From: Plasmodium brasilianum | Lineage: Eukaryota; Apicomplexa; Aconoidasida; Haemosporida; Plasmodiidae | Direction: 5' to 3' | Length of the DNA: 64,000 bases | Assembly: GCF_023973825.1 (NCBI RefSeq) | Contig: NC_090124.1 | Coordinates: 340,001-404,000 of the forward strand | Shown here: positions 11,375 to 21,456 of the stretch, in pieces | Numbering within the stretch: the first letter of the stretch is position 1 | Layout of the letters: each line of letters opens with the position of its first letter | Notes under the pieces: model-generated | Database searches by the model: none | What the model was told of the DNA's origin: nothing | Seen by the model: only the letters and a program-made list of their open reading frames with translations | Program-made: the position numbers and the translations under genes

Positions 11375-12821
11375 AAACATAATATAATAATAATTAAAAA
11401 AAAGGGTACTACACGTGCATATTTATTTGCACATACATGTGTTATTAGCAGCTACATGCTAAAAATATGTACGTACATTTACTTATACATTTGTACATGG
11501 GAACTTTAGTACATAATTATATATAAACAAATATGTATACAAGGATACACACAGTTTTCGATGTGATCGCCTTCATCATAATTAAATTCGTATATTTGCT
11601 TCCTACATAATCGTATATTTGCTTATTACATAATCGTATATTTGCTTCTTAAATAATCGTTTATTTGCTTCCTACATAATCGTATATTTGCTTATTACAT
11701 AATCGTATATTTGCTTCTTAAATAATCGTTTATTTGCTTATTACATAATCGTTTATTTGCTTCTTAAATAATCGTTTATTTGCTTCTTAAATAATCGTTT
11801 ATTTGCTTCTTAAATAATCGTTTATTTGCTTCTTAAATAATCGTATATTTGCTTCTTAAATAATCGTTTATTTGCTTCTTAAATAATCGTTTATTTGCTT
11901 CTTAAATAATCGTTTGTTTGCTTCTTAAATAATCGTTTATTTGCTTTTTACATAATCGTTTGTTTGCTTCTTAAATAATCGTTTATTTGCTTTTTACATA
12001 ATCGTTTATTTGCTTCTTACATTTTTGAAAGGTACAATATAATGCTCAGCAAATTTTTTTAAAGTTGATTCATTTGATAATATTAAGCCACAAAAGAATT
12101 GCACCTTTATTTAAGCTATTGTACTTCGTTTAAATACCACATATGCAGCACATATATACATATATAAGGTATGCACATATATATATATATATAAATTTTT
12201 GTAATAAACGAGAACACCTAATCGTACAACTTAGCTCCACCTAAAATTAATATTTTTCTAACCATCACTTTTGTTCAATTAACACATTTTGTAGAAATAA
12301 GAAACAATTTTTAACTTCGGTAACCTACTAATTTCTTTAAATAAAATAATAGGAGGTAGGAAGTTCACTTAATTTTCTCGTTTTTAAAGATCCGCTATTA
12401 TCTTTTTATTTAATTTATTCTTAATTTAATTATTTTTAATTTAATTTATTTTTTAATTTTTGTTATTAAATTTTATTTTTGTTAAATATATTATTTAAAA
12501 AAAAAAAAAATTAAAAAATATGTACTTTTTTATATGTTTTTCCAGAAAATAATATTTTAACAGAATATTACGTTAAGAATTTTTTATGTATTTTTTGTAT
12601 TGTAACTTCTTATATATTCATTTCCTTTTAACATACGAATTTTATACTTCTATACGCCTATGATATTATGAAAGTAAGAAAGGGATAACAATCATTATTT
12701 TTTATAATTAAATTTATTTAATCTAGGACTGTCAATGATTTATTTTTTTTTTTTTACGTTTTAAATTATACACAGAAGAATTTACCTGTATATTATATTT
12801 ATGTGATGTATTATTTTTTTG

Positions 12822-12853
<32 letters not shown>

Positions 12854-13408
12854 GCAATACATATAATATACATTTATGATACATTTATGCCATATATATA
12901 TATTTGATAGTTATATATATGATACAATTAAAATATACATATAAATATATATGCGTATATATACAGAAAAAGGGATATAAAAGGAAATATTTAAGTACAA
13001 AAAAACATATAAAGAAAAGAGCTTACGTGTTCAGGCAAAAAGTAAAAAACCGTTATATGGGAAGAACGATTATAAGTCCGGATGAATAAAACAATGCTGT
13101 AGCAGTATGAAAAAAAAATAAAATAAAAGGGACATAAATGAAATTATACAAAAATGTAGAAAAAGTGAATAATTTTCATTTTTGGTACATGTTTTTTTTT
13201 TTTTTTTTTTCGCACAAAAAAAAAGTTTATTCCTGTGTATGTATGCAAATATATATATATATATGTATAAATACACGAATTTAATATAGATATATATGTA
13301 CATATGTTTATAATATATGTGTGTACATATTTAACATGTATGTATGTGAGCATACACTGTTTCCCAACCATATCAAGAAGTTTTTCGCTTTAACAATTAA
13401 CAAAAGAA
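11375..13408. other. Intergenic region with minisatellite
   Basis: About 2 kb without a supported gene. It contains the 23-bp minisatellite, very AT-rich sequence at 12400-12860 with a (TA)n run near 12822-12850, and a T tract at 13191-13210. Short open frames near 12904 and on the opposite strand near 13100-13370 are TA/TG-repeat translations and are not supported. Confidence 0.5.
11586..12022. repeat. 23-bp minisatellite, about 19 copies
   Basis: The unit contains TAATCGTTTATTTGCTTC followed by TTAAA or CTACA. Three unit types (CGTATA/CGTTTA/CGTTTG, and TTCTTAAA/TTCCTACA/TTATTACA) are interspersed, giving a higher-order pattern. It lies about 210 bases past the UBA4-like stop codon, with no open frame through it. 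Confidence 0.93.
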
Positions 13409-15697
13409 ATGAATATTAAGGAGTTACTTTACAATGAAATTATTATAATAAAAATAACCGAATTTTTAACCATCTTGGAGGTTCAAAATTTAATTATATC
13501 ATTGGGAATTAAAGTGAAAAGGGATATATATTTTATGAGAGAGTGCCTATCCTTATTGAGTATAAGAAAAGATGGAAAGCAAACAGTGAGCAAGTCAATC
13601 GAAAATAATGAAACATGTGATAATAACACAAATGGTAGTAACACGTATAATAACAACACGTATAATAACAACACGTATAATAACAACACGTATAATAACA
13701 ACACGTATAATAACAACACGTATAATAACAACACGTATAATAACAGCACGTATAATAACAACACGTATAATAACAACACGTATAATAACAACACATATGA
13801 TAATAACACGTATAATAACAACACATATGATAATAACACACATGTTAACCTTAGCGAGAACTTTGATTTTGCAGACCCGGTGAACGAAGCAGCGAATATA
13901 ATTACGTTTGATGAGTTGAATAATAACAGTGAATATTCACTTGGAAACTCTAGTGACATCAATTTCCATTATAGTGTGCACGAAAATAATGATAATTATG
14001 AGGACGAGAAAACATATGAAGGTTTAACTAACAGTGAAAAAGATTTGACACATTGTCGAAAGGATGGAAACAAATGTGGGGATAAAAATTATTATGAAAG
14101 AGACACACATTTATTTATGCCTCCTAGTACAAGTATTATTGACCCATTTGGAATTGATAAAGAAAAATTCTTAGACTACTATGAAATAAGACAGTGTTTA
14201 TATTGTAATAATAACGAAAAAGAAGAAGAAGGAAGTAAAAAAATGTTCATGAATTATTGGTTATTCTTACACTTACGTAAAGAGGTAGTTGATATAAAAA
14301 AAGAAATTGCAGAAGGTTTTTCAAAAATTACAGTAGATCATCCTGTTTATAGAAATAATGAAATAAATATAGATATTTTTCTTCTTTATAAATTTGAAGG
14401 AAAATATTATTACATATTTGATATGCCTTGGATGTCTATATATTATCAGTTATGTTTAAATGCAATTTGTTTATATTGTAGTGCTAAAGTTGATAACAAT
14501 TCTGCTTGCATTTTTGCGGAGAAATTTAGTTTATACATATCTAACATGTGGCTCTTAAGTTACTTGAAAGAACTTAATGAATCGAAAGAAAAAAATTCTG
14601 ATACGAAAAATAGGCATTCATTGGAAGAAAAAATAGACACACAGCAACCTGAGAAAGATGTCCGAACAAATGACAAAGAACAAATCGGTTTTACAGTGAC
14701 AAATGGACACAGCAGTGGCGATAAGAACAACAACGTTAATAGTAATAGTAATAGTGATGATAACAACAATAACAGTAATGGTAACAGTAATGCCCACGAC
14801 AATGGTCATAACAGCAAATCCTTCTTCGATACTGAATTTGGCAATGCCGATAGTGATAGTGATTGCGGGGCTGACATCAATGGCAGTGATTATGGTTCTG
14901 ATTATCGTGATAACGATGATAGTTATTATGATAATAGTAACAATAACAATAAAAAGAATTTATATTATAATAACGACAGACAAAGGGAATTTGTGGTCAT
15001 AAGAAAAATACATGTGTTTTGTGAGAGTTGTACAAAATTATTAGAGTACAGATCGAACGTGGACTCCTTACTTGAAACCATAAAAAAAGATTATGAGTTG
15101 TTAAAAAAAATTAAATTAACTAGTAAGACATTTAAGATACCAAAAGATTTATTTTGTTTGTGTAATTATTTTTTTTTTAAAGATAAATACATTGTTTTTT
15201 TTAAAAAAATTAGTACCAATTTGCAAGCGTTCAGGAAAATGCTACGGGAAAAATTAATTAATAACTTTATTTTTTCCTTTACTCTTAACTTTTACAAATT
15301 TGTAATTCGTTACTTGTTATTATGCGATGACAGAAAATTATATAAGCAGGAAAATATCTTTCTATTTGGCTTTTATGTAAAATATGAAAATTTACTCAAA
15401 ATGTTCAATAGTCCACGAATTACTCTTATGTATTTTTCTTTTAATGTTATATCTAAGAAAATTCAAAAATTACAACTCTGTTATAGGAACAAGCAGTTTT
15501 TAAGGGTATCCAGATCTTTGCATTATGATGTTGTAGCAATTATTGAAAAACTTAAAAACATTCATAGAAAAAGTGTTTACAAACATTTTTCCATGTATAT
15601 GTATGATAATATGAATAGTAATATATTGTCTAAAACAAGTTATGAGGATATATACAATTACTTCTTTAAGCACGTTCAGAGTTTTAAATTTTCTTAA
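13409..15697 (+). CDS. Conserved-looking Plasmodium protein, unknown function, CxxC pairs and Asn repeat
   Basis: I do not recognise this 762-residue single-exon protein. Non-repetitive blocks look structured. The N-terminal 45 residues (NEIIIIKITEFLTILEVQNLI) have a helix pattern loosely like an F-box, but this is weak. A central block (about 230-395) contains DHPVYRNNEINIDIFLLYKF and FDMPWMSIYYQLCLNAICLYC. A C-terminal block (about 530-762) is Lys/Phe/Tyr-rich and helical. Three CxxC pairs occur at Cys263/266, Cys354/357 and Cys538/541, which could bind zinc. Two low-complexity inserts, an NTYNN repeat (about 77-140) and an Asn/Ser/Asp stretch (about 430-525), separate the blocks. Codon use outside the repeats matches neighbouring genes. 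Being a gene is near certain; function is unknown. Confidence 0.82.
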   Translation: MNIKELLYNEIIIIKITEFLTILEVQNLIISLGIKVKRDIYFMRECLSLLSIRKDGKQTVSKSIENNETCDNNTNGSNTYNNNTYNNNTYNNNTYNNNTYNNNTYNNNTYNNSTYNNNTYNNNTYNNNTYDNNTYNNNTYDNNTHVNLSENFDFADPVNEAANIITFDELNNNSEYSLGNSSDINFHYSVHENNDNYEDEKTYEGLTNSEKDLTHCRKDGNKCGDKNYYERDTHLFMPPSTSIIDPFGIDKEKFLDYYEIRQCLYCNNNEKEEEGSKKMFMNYWLFLHLRKEVVDIKKEIAEGFSKITVDHPVYRNNEINIDIFLLYKFEGKYYYIFDMPWMSIYYQLCLNAICLYCSAKVDNNSACIFAEKFSLYISNMWLLSYLKELNESKEKNSDTKNRHSLEEKIDTQQPEKDVRTNDKEQIGFTVTNGHSSGDKNNNVNSNSNSDDNNNNSNGNSNAHDNGHNSKSFFDTEFGNADSDSDCGADINGSDYGSDYRDNDDSYYDNSNNNNKKNLYYNNDRQREFVVIRKIHVFCESCTKLLEYRSNVDSLLETIKKDYELLKKIKLTSKTFKIPKDLFCLCNYFFFKDKYIVFFKKISTNLQAFRKMLREKLINNFIFSFTLNFYKFVIRYLLLCDDRKLYKQENIFLFGFYVKYENLLKMFNSPRITLMYFSFNVISKKIQKLQLCYRNKQFLRVSRSLHYDVVAIIEKLKNIHRKSVYKHFSMYMYDNMNSNILSKTSYEDIYNYFFKHVQSFKFS
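13640..13842 (+). repeat. 15-bp coding repeat (Asn-Thr-Tyr-Asn-Asn), about 13 copies
   Basis: Unit AACACGTATAATAAC, nearly identical between copies, with a few AGC, ACA and GAT variants. Since 15 is a multiple of three, all six frames stay open here, which creates several false overlapping frames on both strands. Confidence 0.93.
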
Positions 15698-16979
15698 TAT
15701 TTTTTTTTTTTTTTTTACCCAATTGCTTCAGCTTTTTGACTTTTATGCTAATCGCGTGGTATTTTTAGTCATTTGACGCGTTCAGCAATTTTATTGCATT
15801 TTTAATAGTTTTTTATTATATTTTGAATAATTTTTTTTACTGCATTTTTAATAATTTTTTATTGCATTTTTAACAATTTTTTGATGGTATTTTTAAAACT
15901 TTGTTATGGGATTCTCAAAAAATGTTCATGACATTTTTAGCAATTTTTTGTTATTTTTTAACTCTATTTTTTTTTTTCCCCTCCTATGCACTTTTTATTT
16001 TTTTGTCCGAATTTTGTGTTATTTACTCTTATCATTTTTAATTACCGTTATTCAATTGTAATGGATACAATTTATATATATTATATATTTATATATATAC
16101 ATATATATATATATATAACGAGATTCCCCTACTTACGTTCTGCGATATATTCCATGTATCTTCATTGCACCCCTTTTACAACATTTTCCTGTGTAACATT
16201 CTGTTCAAAATGATTTTTTAATATAATTTTTTTACGGTTTTTAATATTCTCTCTTGTGAAAAAAAGTATTTTCCTTTTTCTTCATTCCATTTTGCTACAT
16301 TTAAAAGCGTTCCTACAATGTTTATTCATTTTAGCAAAAAAATCGCTATACAGATATTTGTTTTAAAATGAAAAAAAAATAATAATAAAGTAAAAAATAA
16401 AAAATAAAATATAAAATATAAAAGTTAAAAGTTAAAAGTTAAATTTTTACTTGTGTTAAAGTATTAAGAAGTTATTTAAAATAAAAATTATAAAAGAATA
16501 GTCATCCAAAAAAAAAAAAAAAACGATGTGCAAAATGTGCCCCAAAGCAATAATACTTCATTTTTTTCCCATTTTTTCGGTGAAAAAAATGATTATAGTT
16601 AAAACGACATAAAACAATGATTAAATGAAAAAAATAGCTAAGATCATAAATAATAAATAAAAGTATGCAACAAAAAAGAAAGTAGAATTGTTAATAAAAT
16701 ATTGTGTAAAATAAAAAGTAAAAATATAGCTACTCCCCCCGTATTTTCACTTCCACGTTTTAATTGTTGCTGATGTATATAATGATAGTATAGTGCTGAT
16801 TTCTTCGTATATTTCTTAAGCCTTTAAATACCTAGCTCATACAAGTGTCATTCGTGCTTAATTATTCTTCGTCCTCCTTATCACCCTCTACTTTTCTTTT
16901 TTTTCTCCTTCTTTGTCACTTCTTAACTTTTCTGTTCCTTCCTCCGTTATCCTTCCATTATTAAAAACAAAAAAGGATA
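15698..16979. other. Intergenic, T-rich
   Basis: No supported gene. Between about 15790 and 15960 a degenerate block of GCATTTTTAATAATTTTTTA type recurs three or four times. The rest is poly-T, TA-rich or A-rich sequence. Confidence 0.5.
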
Positions 16980-17135
16980 TCACGATAACTTATTATTTTC
17001 TGGTATATCAAATAATTCTCCGTGAAAGCATATCAAATAACAAGATACAAGAAAACCCGAAACTCTCAGTATGATTTTCCACTTATCTGGAATTATGTCC
17101 TTCGGTTTTTCTCTGAACATGCCAGGGTAAAACAT
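16980..17135 (-). CDS. 51-residue single-span membrane microprotein, unknown
   Basis: The open frame extends further upstream without an ATG. The first in-frame ATG at 17135 gives a 51-residue product beginning MFYPGMFREKPKDIIPDKW. It has a basic, proline-containing head, one hydrophobic segment (about 20-37, VSGFLVSCYLICF) and a short acidic tail (GELFDIPENNK). Composition is unlike the Tyr/Ile/Asn noise that surrounds it, and its G+C is locally raised. Layout resembles small accessory subunits of mitochondrial respiratory complexes, but I see no diagnostic motif and do not assign one. A 5' non-coding or coding exon could exist, since an AG (AATAATAAAG) lies just upstream of the ATG. Confidence 0.5.
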   Translation of the reverse strand: MFYPGMFREKPKDIIPDKWKIILRVSGFLVSCYLICFHGELFDIPENNKLS

Positions 17136-18386
17136 TTTATTATATGGGGCTTTATTATTATACAGAAAATATGCGGTATATATAAAAGTGCTGGGATTTT
17201 TCAAGGATAGAGTGAAATAAAAAATTCTTAACAAATTAACTTCAAAAAATAAAAATATTCAAAATGGGGACACAAGCAACAGCATAAAATTTGTAGGAAA
17301 AATTAAAAAAAAAAAAGAAAAAATGAAAAAAACGAAAATGGTTAAATATAAAAAAATAACATAGCAGCAAAAATTATAATTGAAAAAATATGTAGCTTTT
17401 TATTGTGCAAGTTACTATCAATAGAAGCTAAAATGTTCAAGCACTTTATGCGTATGTTCACATGTACATATGTATAAATATAAATAAATAAATATATATA
17501 TGTATGTGTACGGAGTTAAAACGAAAACACTTGAGGTGGGAGCGTTTTTTTCGAACTTGGCAAAATTTTTTAGGAATTTTTTTTTTTTTTATGTGCTTAA
17601 AGCGACCCTATTATTAAATAAGATGTAGCTTTTTAAAATTATTTAAATTCGTATAAAAGGTTGTTTAATATTAACTTCATTTATTAATAGCGTTTCATTT
17701 TTTTTTTTTTTTTTTTATTTTTGTTATTCCTAATCTTTTTCCGACAACTATAAAAAATTACTAAATAAGAAAAAAAAAAAAGTCATAAGAAACTAAGAAA
17801 AAGCAATATTTTTTTAGCCTTGCTGTTACTTCTTTCATTAATAAATAATGTATTCATTAAATTAGTGTTGAGTTATATGTGCGCATTGCATTTAAATTGT
17901 GAATGTTATATGGTATAAAAAACTGTGTTTCCGTTTTTTAATATGGAATATTCAAGCATCATTCGAGATAAGCCTTGATATTTAACTGCACATATGTATG
18001 TATGATTATATATATGCTTCTGAACATATGTACAAATGTTGTAATATATGTATATATGTAATGAATATATGTACATATGTAGGAATATATGTATATATGT
18101 AATGAATATATGTACATATGTAGGAATATATGTATATATGTAATGAATATATGTATGTATGTACGAATATTTGTATATATGTACGAATATATGTATATAT
18201 GTAAATGTCCATATATATATATATATATTTGTATATATATTTACGTGCATATATACATGCCTACACATACATAGATTCATGAGGGCGAACTACGACTACT
18301 GACTCGTTTCGCTATTCGTAACTGTGTACTAAAAAGAAAATTTTATAAGTGTACAAAATACATAATATGTAAAAGATGAAAACAAA
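17136..18386. other. Intergenic between microprotein and uS17m
   Basis: No supported gene. It contains T tracts at 17578-17591 and 17699-17716, and a TATG-rich 41-bp repeat near 18025-18205. Probably shared upstream region of the two divergent genes. Confidence 0.45.
18025..18205. repeat. 41-bp tandem repeat of TATATG type
   Basis: Units built on AATATATGTATATATGTAAT and GAATATATGTACATATGTAG recur with a 41-bp spacing (for example at 18081 and 18122). There are about three full units plus degenerate flanks. Open frames through it on either strand are repeat artefacts. Confidence 0.75.
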
Positions 18387-19398
18387 ATGATAAAATTAAA
18401 TGTTCCTCATTTATATTGGCATTACAAAGCTTGGCAGCGAGCTACGGCTGGATATTTAAGGACATGTAATTTTTTTTACATTGTACATATATTATGCACA
18501 TACATAAAAATTGCATATTTTAAAATAGTTAACTACTTGAAATTTTTACTAATTACTTTATTAATTGACATTGTAACAATAGCACTCCGTTTCATTTCTT
18601 TACCAGCCCATATTATTACGTTAATATTTAATTACATTCTTATATTAATTTGTTATATTATATTATTGTTTTACTATTTCCTTCTTTTGATATATGCTAT
18701 TATTTTATTAGTTGCATATCTCTTTTTATTCTTTTATTACAGTATCATGCCGTTTTATAAATTTATTGCCTTCCTCTTTAACTTTATTACTACATATTAT
18801 TTTATTTTTTTAATAAATTAAAGTTATTAAAAACAATTTAGCTAATAATGAAATGGTTGGTTACGTTATTAATGACAAACACCCCAAGAGTATAAGAGTG
18901 GCTTGCGACAGGTTAAACCTTTATAAAAAAAAAGAAAGAAAGAAAGAAAGAAAAGAAAAAAAAAAAAAAAAAAAAAAAAAAAAGCACACAAATAAACTGA
19001 CATTTAACGTGAAAGAAAAGTACAAAAAAAAAAAAAAAAAAAATTAAAGAATAAATAAGGAATAATATAACAATGTAGCAAAATATAACATTATAGAAAT
19101 ATAAGTAATATGTGTAAAAAAAGAAATTTCCCAAATTTTCATGCATTATACATTCTGTAACTCACATTTTCATTTTTCTTCTCTTTTTTTTTTGTTTTCA
19201 TATTGGTAAATTCTCTTCAGATATATGTACGTTGTTCGCTATAAAAAGACCTTCAGATATACAAAAAAAATTTGGGTGCATGATGAAAAAAGTGAAGCAA
19301 AAGTTGGTGATGTAGTTCGAATTCAGCCACTGGGGTATAGAATAGGCCCTTGGAAAAATTACATTCTTGTGAAAATTTTGTACAAGGAAAATAAATAG
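18387..19398 (+). CDS. Small-subunit ribosomal protein uS17, probably mitochondrial, 3 exons
   Basis: uS17 binds 16S-type rRNA early in small-subunit assembly. Exon 2 (18842-18911) and exon 3 (19221-19398) are secure. Joined in phase they read [20 protein letters not shown], then [38 protein letters not shown] and the terminal [15 protein letters not shown]. This is the S17 pattern G.V..DK..K...V..R then HDE....VGD.V.I. The donor is GTTAAA; the acceptor is CTTCAG. Exon 1 (18387-18465) is inferred: it encodes a basic leader containing [13 protein letters not shown], ends at donor GTAATT, and joins acceptor TTTAG at 18841 in phase (108 residues total). The apicoplast genome is known to encode its own rps17, so a nuclear copy is most likely mitochondrial, and the leader fits a presequence. 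If exon 1 is wrong, translation could start at 18853 (78 residues). Confidence 0.85.
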
Positions 19399-19767
19399 TA
19401 ACTACTGAAAGATCAGAAAAAAAAAAAAAAATGGAGATGTTGAACGATGATTGTGCAAAAAGTTGGTTGACCCTGCCTGTTATTTGTTGAGATTTATATG
19501 TTTCATTTTGTCTAAATAAAATGCACACACTCACTTTCGTAAAAAAGCACGTGTATATATACATATATAAGTGCACGTTTTTTCCCACGATTGATGCTGC
19601 ATACAAGCTATGTTCATTATCACATGTGCCAACATCCATACGTTGACTATTTCTTTATTCTTTTTTCTTCCCTTTTTTAAAAAAAAAAAAATTAAAATTA
19701 AAAGGAATTACTATAATATATGCAATAAATTGCAATAAAATGCAATATGTGCTTATAATTAAACCCT
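19399..19767. other. Convergent 3' intergenic region
   Basis: 369 bases between the uS17m stop and the stop of the minus-strand NSRP1-like gene. A long minus-strand open frame (19253-19639) crosses it, but this is the antisense of uS17m exon 3 plus 3' UTR and is not supported. Confidence 0.5.
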
Positions 19768-20748
19768 TCAAAAGTCTCCTAAATTTGAGTTTTCATAAAA
19801 AGAATATCTGTTCGATCTATTATAATTCGAAGGAGCGTTTATATTTTTTAAGAATAAATTTAAATTATAATTTGACTTTCTACTGTTATGTCTACCTTCC
19901 TTTTGCTCTTCCTCTATATCTTTTTTAATTAATTCTCTATCAACCATTTTTTTTTTATATGCATTTGTTATAAAAACTTTTTCTTCTTTTGATGTATCAA
20001 TACGAAGTTTTTTCTGAATTAAAACTTCTTTTTCTAATGCTCTTCTTTTTGCGCTATTAATTAAAGCATCCATATATTTCGATTTCTTATTTTCTACAAT
20101 CTCCTTTTTTGAGAATATTTCGTCTATACTAATATTTGTTTCTTCTCTTCCTTTTCTGTGGCTCTTGTTATTTTTATTTTTATAATCAAGTTCTTCATAC
20201 ATCTTCTTCATTTTGTTATTTCTATCTTTACGATCCGTATATTTTACCTTGTGATGATATTCATCACTTTTTCTTTGACTTGCTTCCTCCGTCTTTTTGT
20301 CAATCGTGCTGTCATAATTTTTTCCTTCATAACTTTTGATTATGCAGTCTATGTCCATATGTCTATTTTTTCGTGCACGTAGATCTAATTTTTTTTCATA
20401 TAGTTTTGTTAATTCTTCTCCTTTATATCCTAAATATTGAATTTTGTCTTTGTCAGTTTGTTTTTCGCCCTTATCTTCAGACTCCTCTTCTTCCTTTCCT
20501 AATGCTTTTATAGGGTTTTCATGTTCGTTAATGTATTCTTTTATTTCTCTTTCAATTTCTTTATTTTTTTCTTCATACATTTTTCTGTTGTGATTATGTT
20601 CAAAGTCAAACGTGCCCTCGTTATCCGAAGCAGAAAAGATGTTATCTATTTTGTCCCTTGCATTTCTGCCATCACGCTGGCTTCCATTTTTTCCTTTGCT
20701 ATTGCCTTTACCTTCATTTTTTTTGTTAAAAGATAAACTGATCTTCAT
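19768..20748 (-). CDS. NSRP1/CCDC55-like nuclear speckle splicing regulator
   Basis: Single exon, 326 residues, strongly charged. The family signature (DUF2040 of nuclear speckle splicing regulatory protein 1) is visible as KSKYMDALINSAKRRALEKE (222-241) followed by the hallmark EKVFITNAYKKKM (256-268), with a coiled-coil Lys/Glu helix between. In animal NSRP1 this domain sits near the N-terminus; here it lies in the last third after a long Lys/Glu/Asp-rich, probably disordered region. NSRP1 proteins bind RNA and influence splice-site choice in nuclear speckles. Head-to-head with ferrochelatase, about 0.7 kb apart. Assignment to the family is fairly firm; function in Plasmodium is inference. 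Confidence 0.78.
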   Translation of the reverse strand: MKISLSFNKKNEGKGNSKGKNGSQRDGRNARDKIDNIFSASDNEGTFDFEHNHNRKMYEEKNKEIEREIKEYINEHENPIKALGKEEEESEDKGEKQTDKDKIQYLGYKGEELTKLYEKKLDLRARKNRHMDIDCIIKSYEGKNYDSTIDKKTEEASQRKSDEYHHKVKYTDRKDRNNKMKKMYEELDYKNKNNKSHRKGREETNISIDEIFSKKEIVENKKSKYMDALINSAKRRALEKEVLIQKKLRIDTSKEEKVFITNAYKKKMVDRELIKKDIEEEQKEGRHNSRKSNYNLNLFLKNINAPSNYNRSNRYSFYENSNLGDF

Positions 20749-21456
20749 TTCTCGTATTCCTTTATTATTTTTCCCTCCTTATCATAAGTCGAAAATTTAA
20801 AGGTAACATCTTTATTATTTTTATCACGTTAAATTTTAGTTACTTTATTCTTTGTATAAACAAATTGCATTAAGTTTTGCGGGTTTATTTCATTTTTTTC
20901 AAAAATGTTCACTGAATTTTTTCATAATCACTTTTTAAATTTTATCATTTTGTTTGTTTTTAAATAATTTTTAATCTTTTTTATTTTTTTAATGTTTTTC
21001 ATATATTTAATTATTTTTTAATTTAACATTGATAATTTTTGAAATCTTTTATTTTATTTGTTTATTTGTTTATCTGTTCATTTATTTATTTATCTATCTA
21101 TTTATTTGTTTGTTTGTTTGTTTGTTTGTTTGTTTGTTTGTTTGTTTGTTTGTTTGTTTGTTTGTTTGTTTGCTTGCTTGTTTGTTTGTTTTATTTATTT
21201 GTTTGTATATTTGTTTATTTATTTTATTTTTTTTTTTTCACATTTCCCTTCTGCGTACTCTCGAAGTAGCAGTTTTACCTTCAAATTTGTTCCCCAATTT
21301 ACAGTAATTTTGGTCTTCACAATTTAACACATATATATTTTTTTTTTTGATCGTTAATGATTGTGTCCCTTTCTTGTGCATACACACATACGTACTTACA
21401 GGAACTGGGAAACATGTAAATGGTGTTCAGTTTAAATTTTTTTTTTTTTTTTGAAA
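20749..21456. promoter_or_regulatory. Shared divergent promoter region (NSRP1-like / ferrochelatase)
   Basis: 708 bases between two head-to-head start codons, so both promoters must lie here. It is T-rich on the plus strand and carries a TTTG/TTTA microsatellite. No specific transcription-factor site was identified. Confidence 0.55.
21055..21235. repeat. TTTG/TTTA tetranucleotide microsatellite
   Basis: Starts with TTTATTTG and TATC variants, then an almost pure (TTTG)n run of about 18-20 units (about 21105-21195), ending with TTTA and TATT variants. All three forward frames stay open through it, giving false Cys/Leu/Phe/Val-rich proteins. Confidence 0.93.

Noticed and set aside
12904..13089. 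61-codon frame with a basic C-terminus
   Set aside because: Half is TATA repeat translation and no family pattern is visible; it does not join splice sites convincingly.
13483..13962. Several frames on both strands over the NTYNN repeat (Leu/Val, Cys/Tyr and Ile/Thr rich)
   Set aside because: The 15-bp repeat keeps all frames open; they are shadows of the gene at 13409-15697.
17906..18280. Tyr/Ile/His-rich minus-strand frame
   Set aside because: Translation of the TATATG 41-bp repeat.
18466..18821. Polytopic membrane protein encoded by the 144-codon frame from 18387
   Set aside because: After codon 26 the sequence is T-rich intron-like DNA, a good donor is present, and the frame joins uS17m in phase. 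Hydrophobicity follows from T content.
19253..19639. 128-codon minus-strand frame
   Set aside because: Overlaps uS17m exon 3 in antisense and 3' UTR; no motif, and the sense strand explains the conservation.
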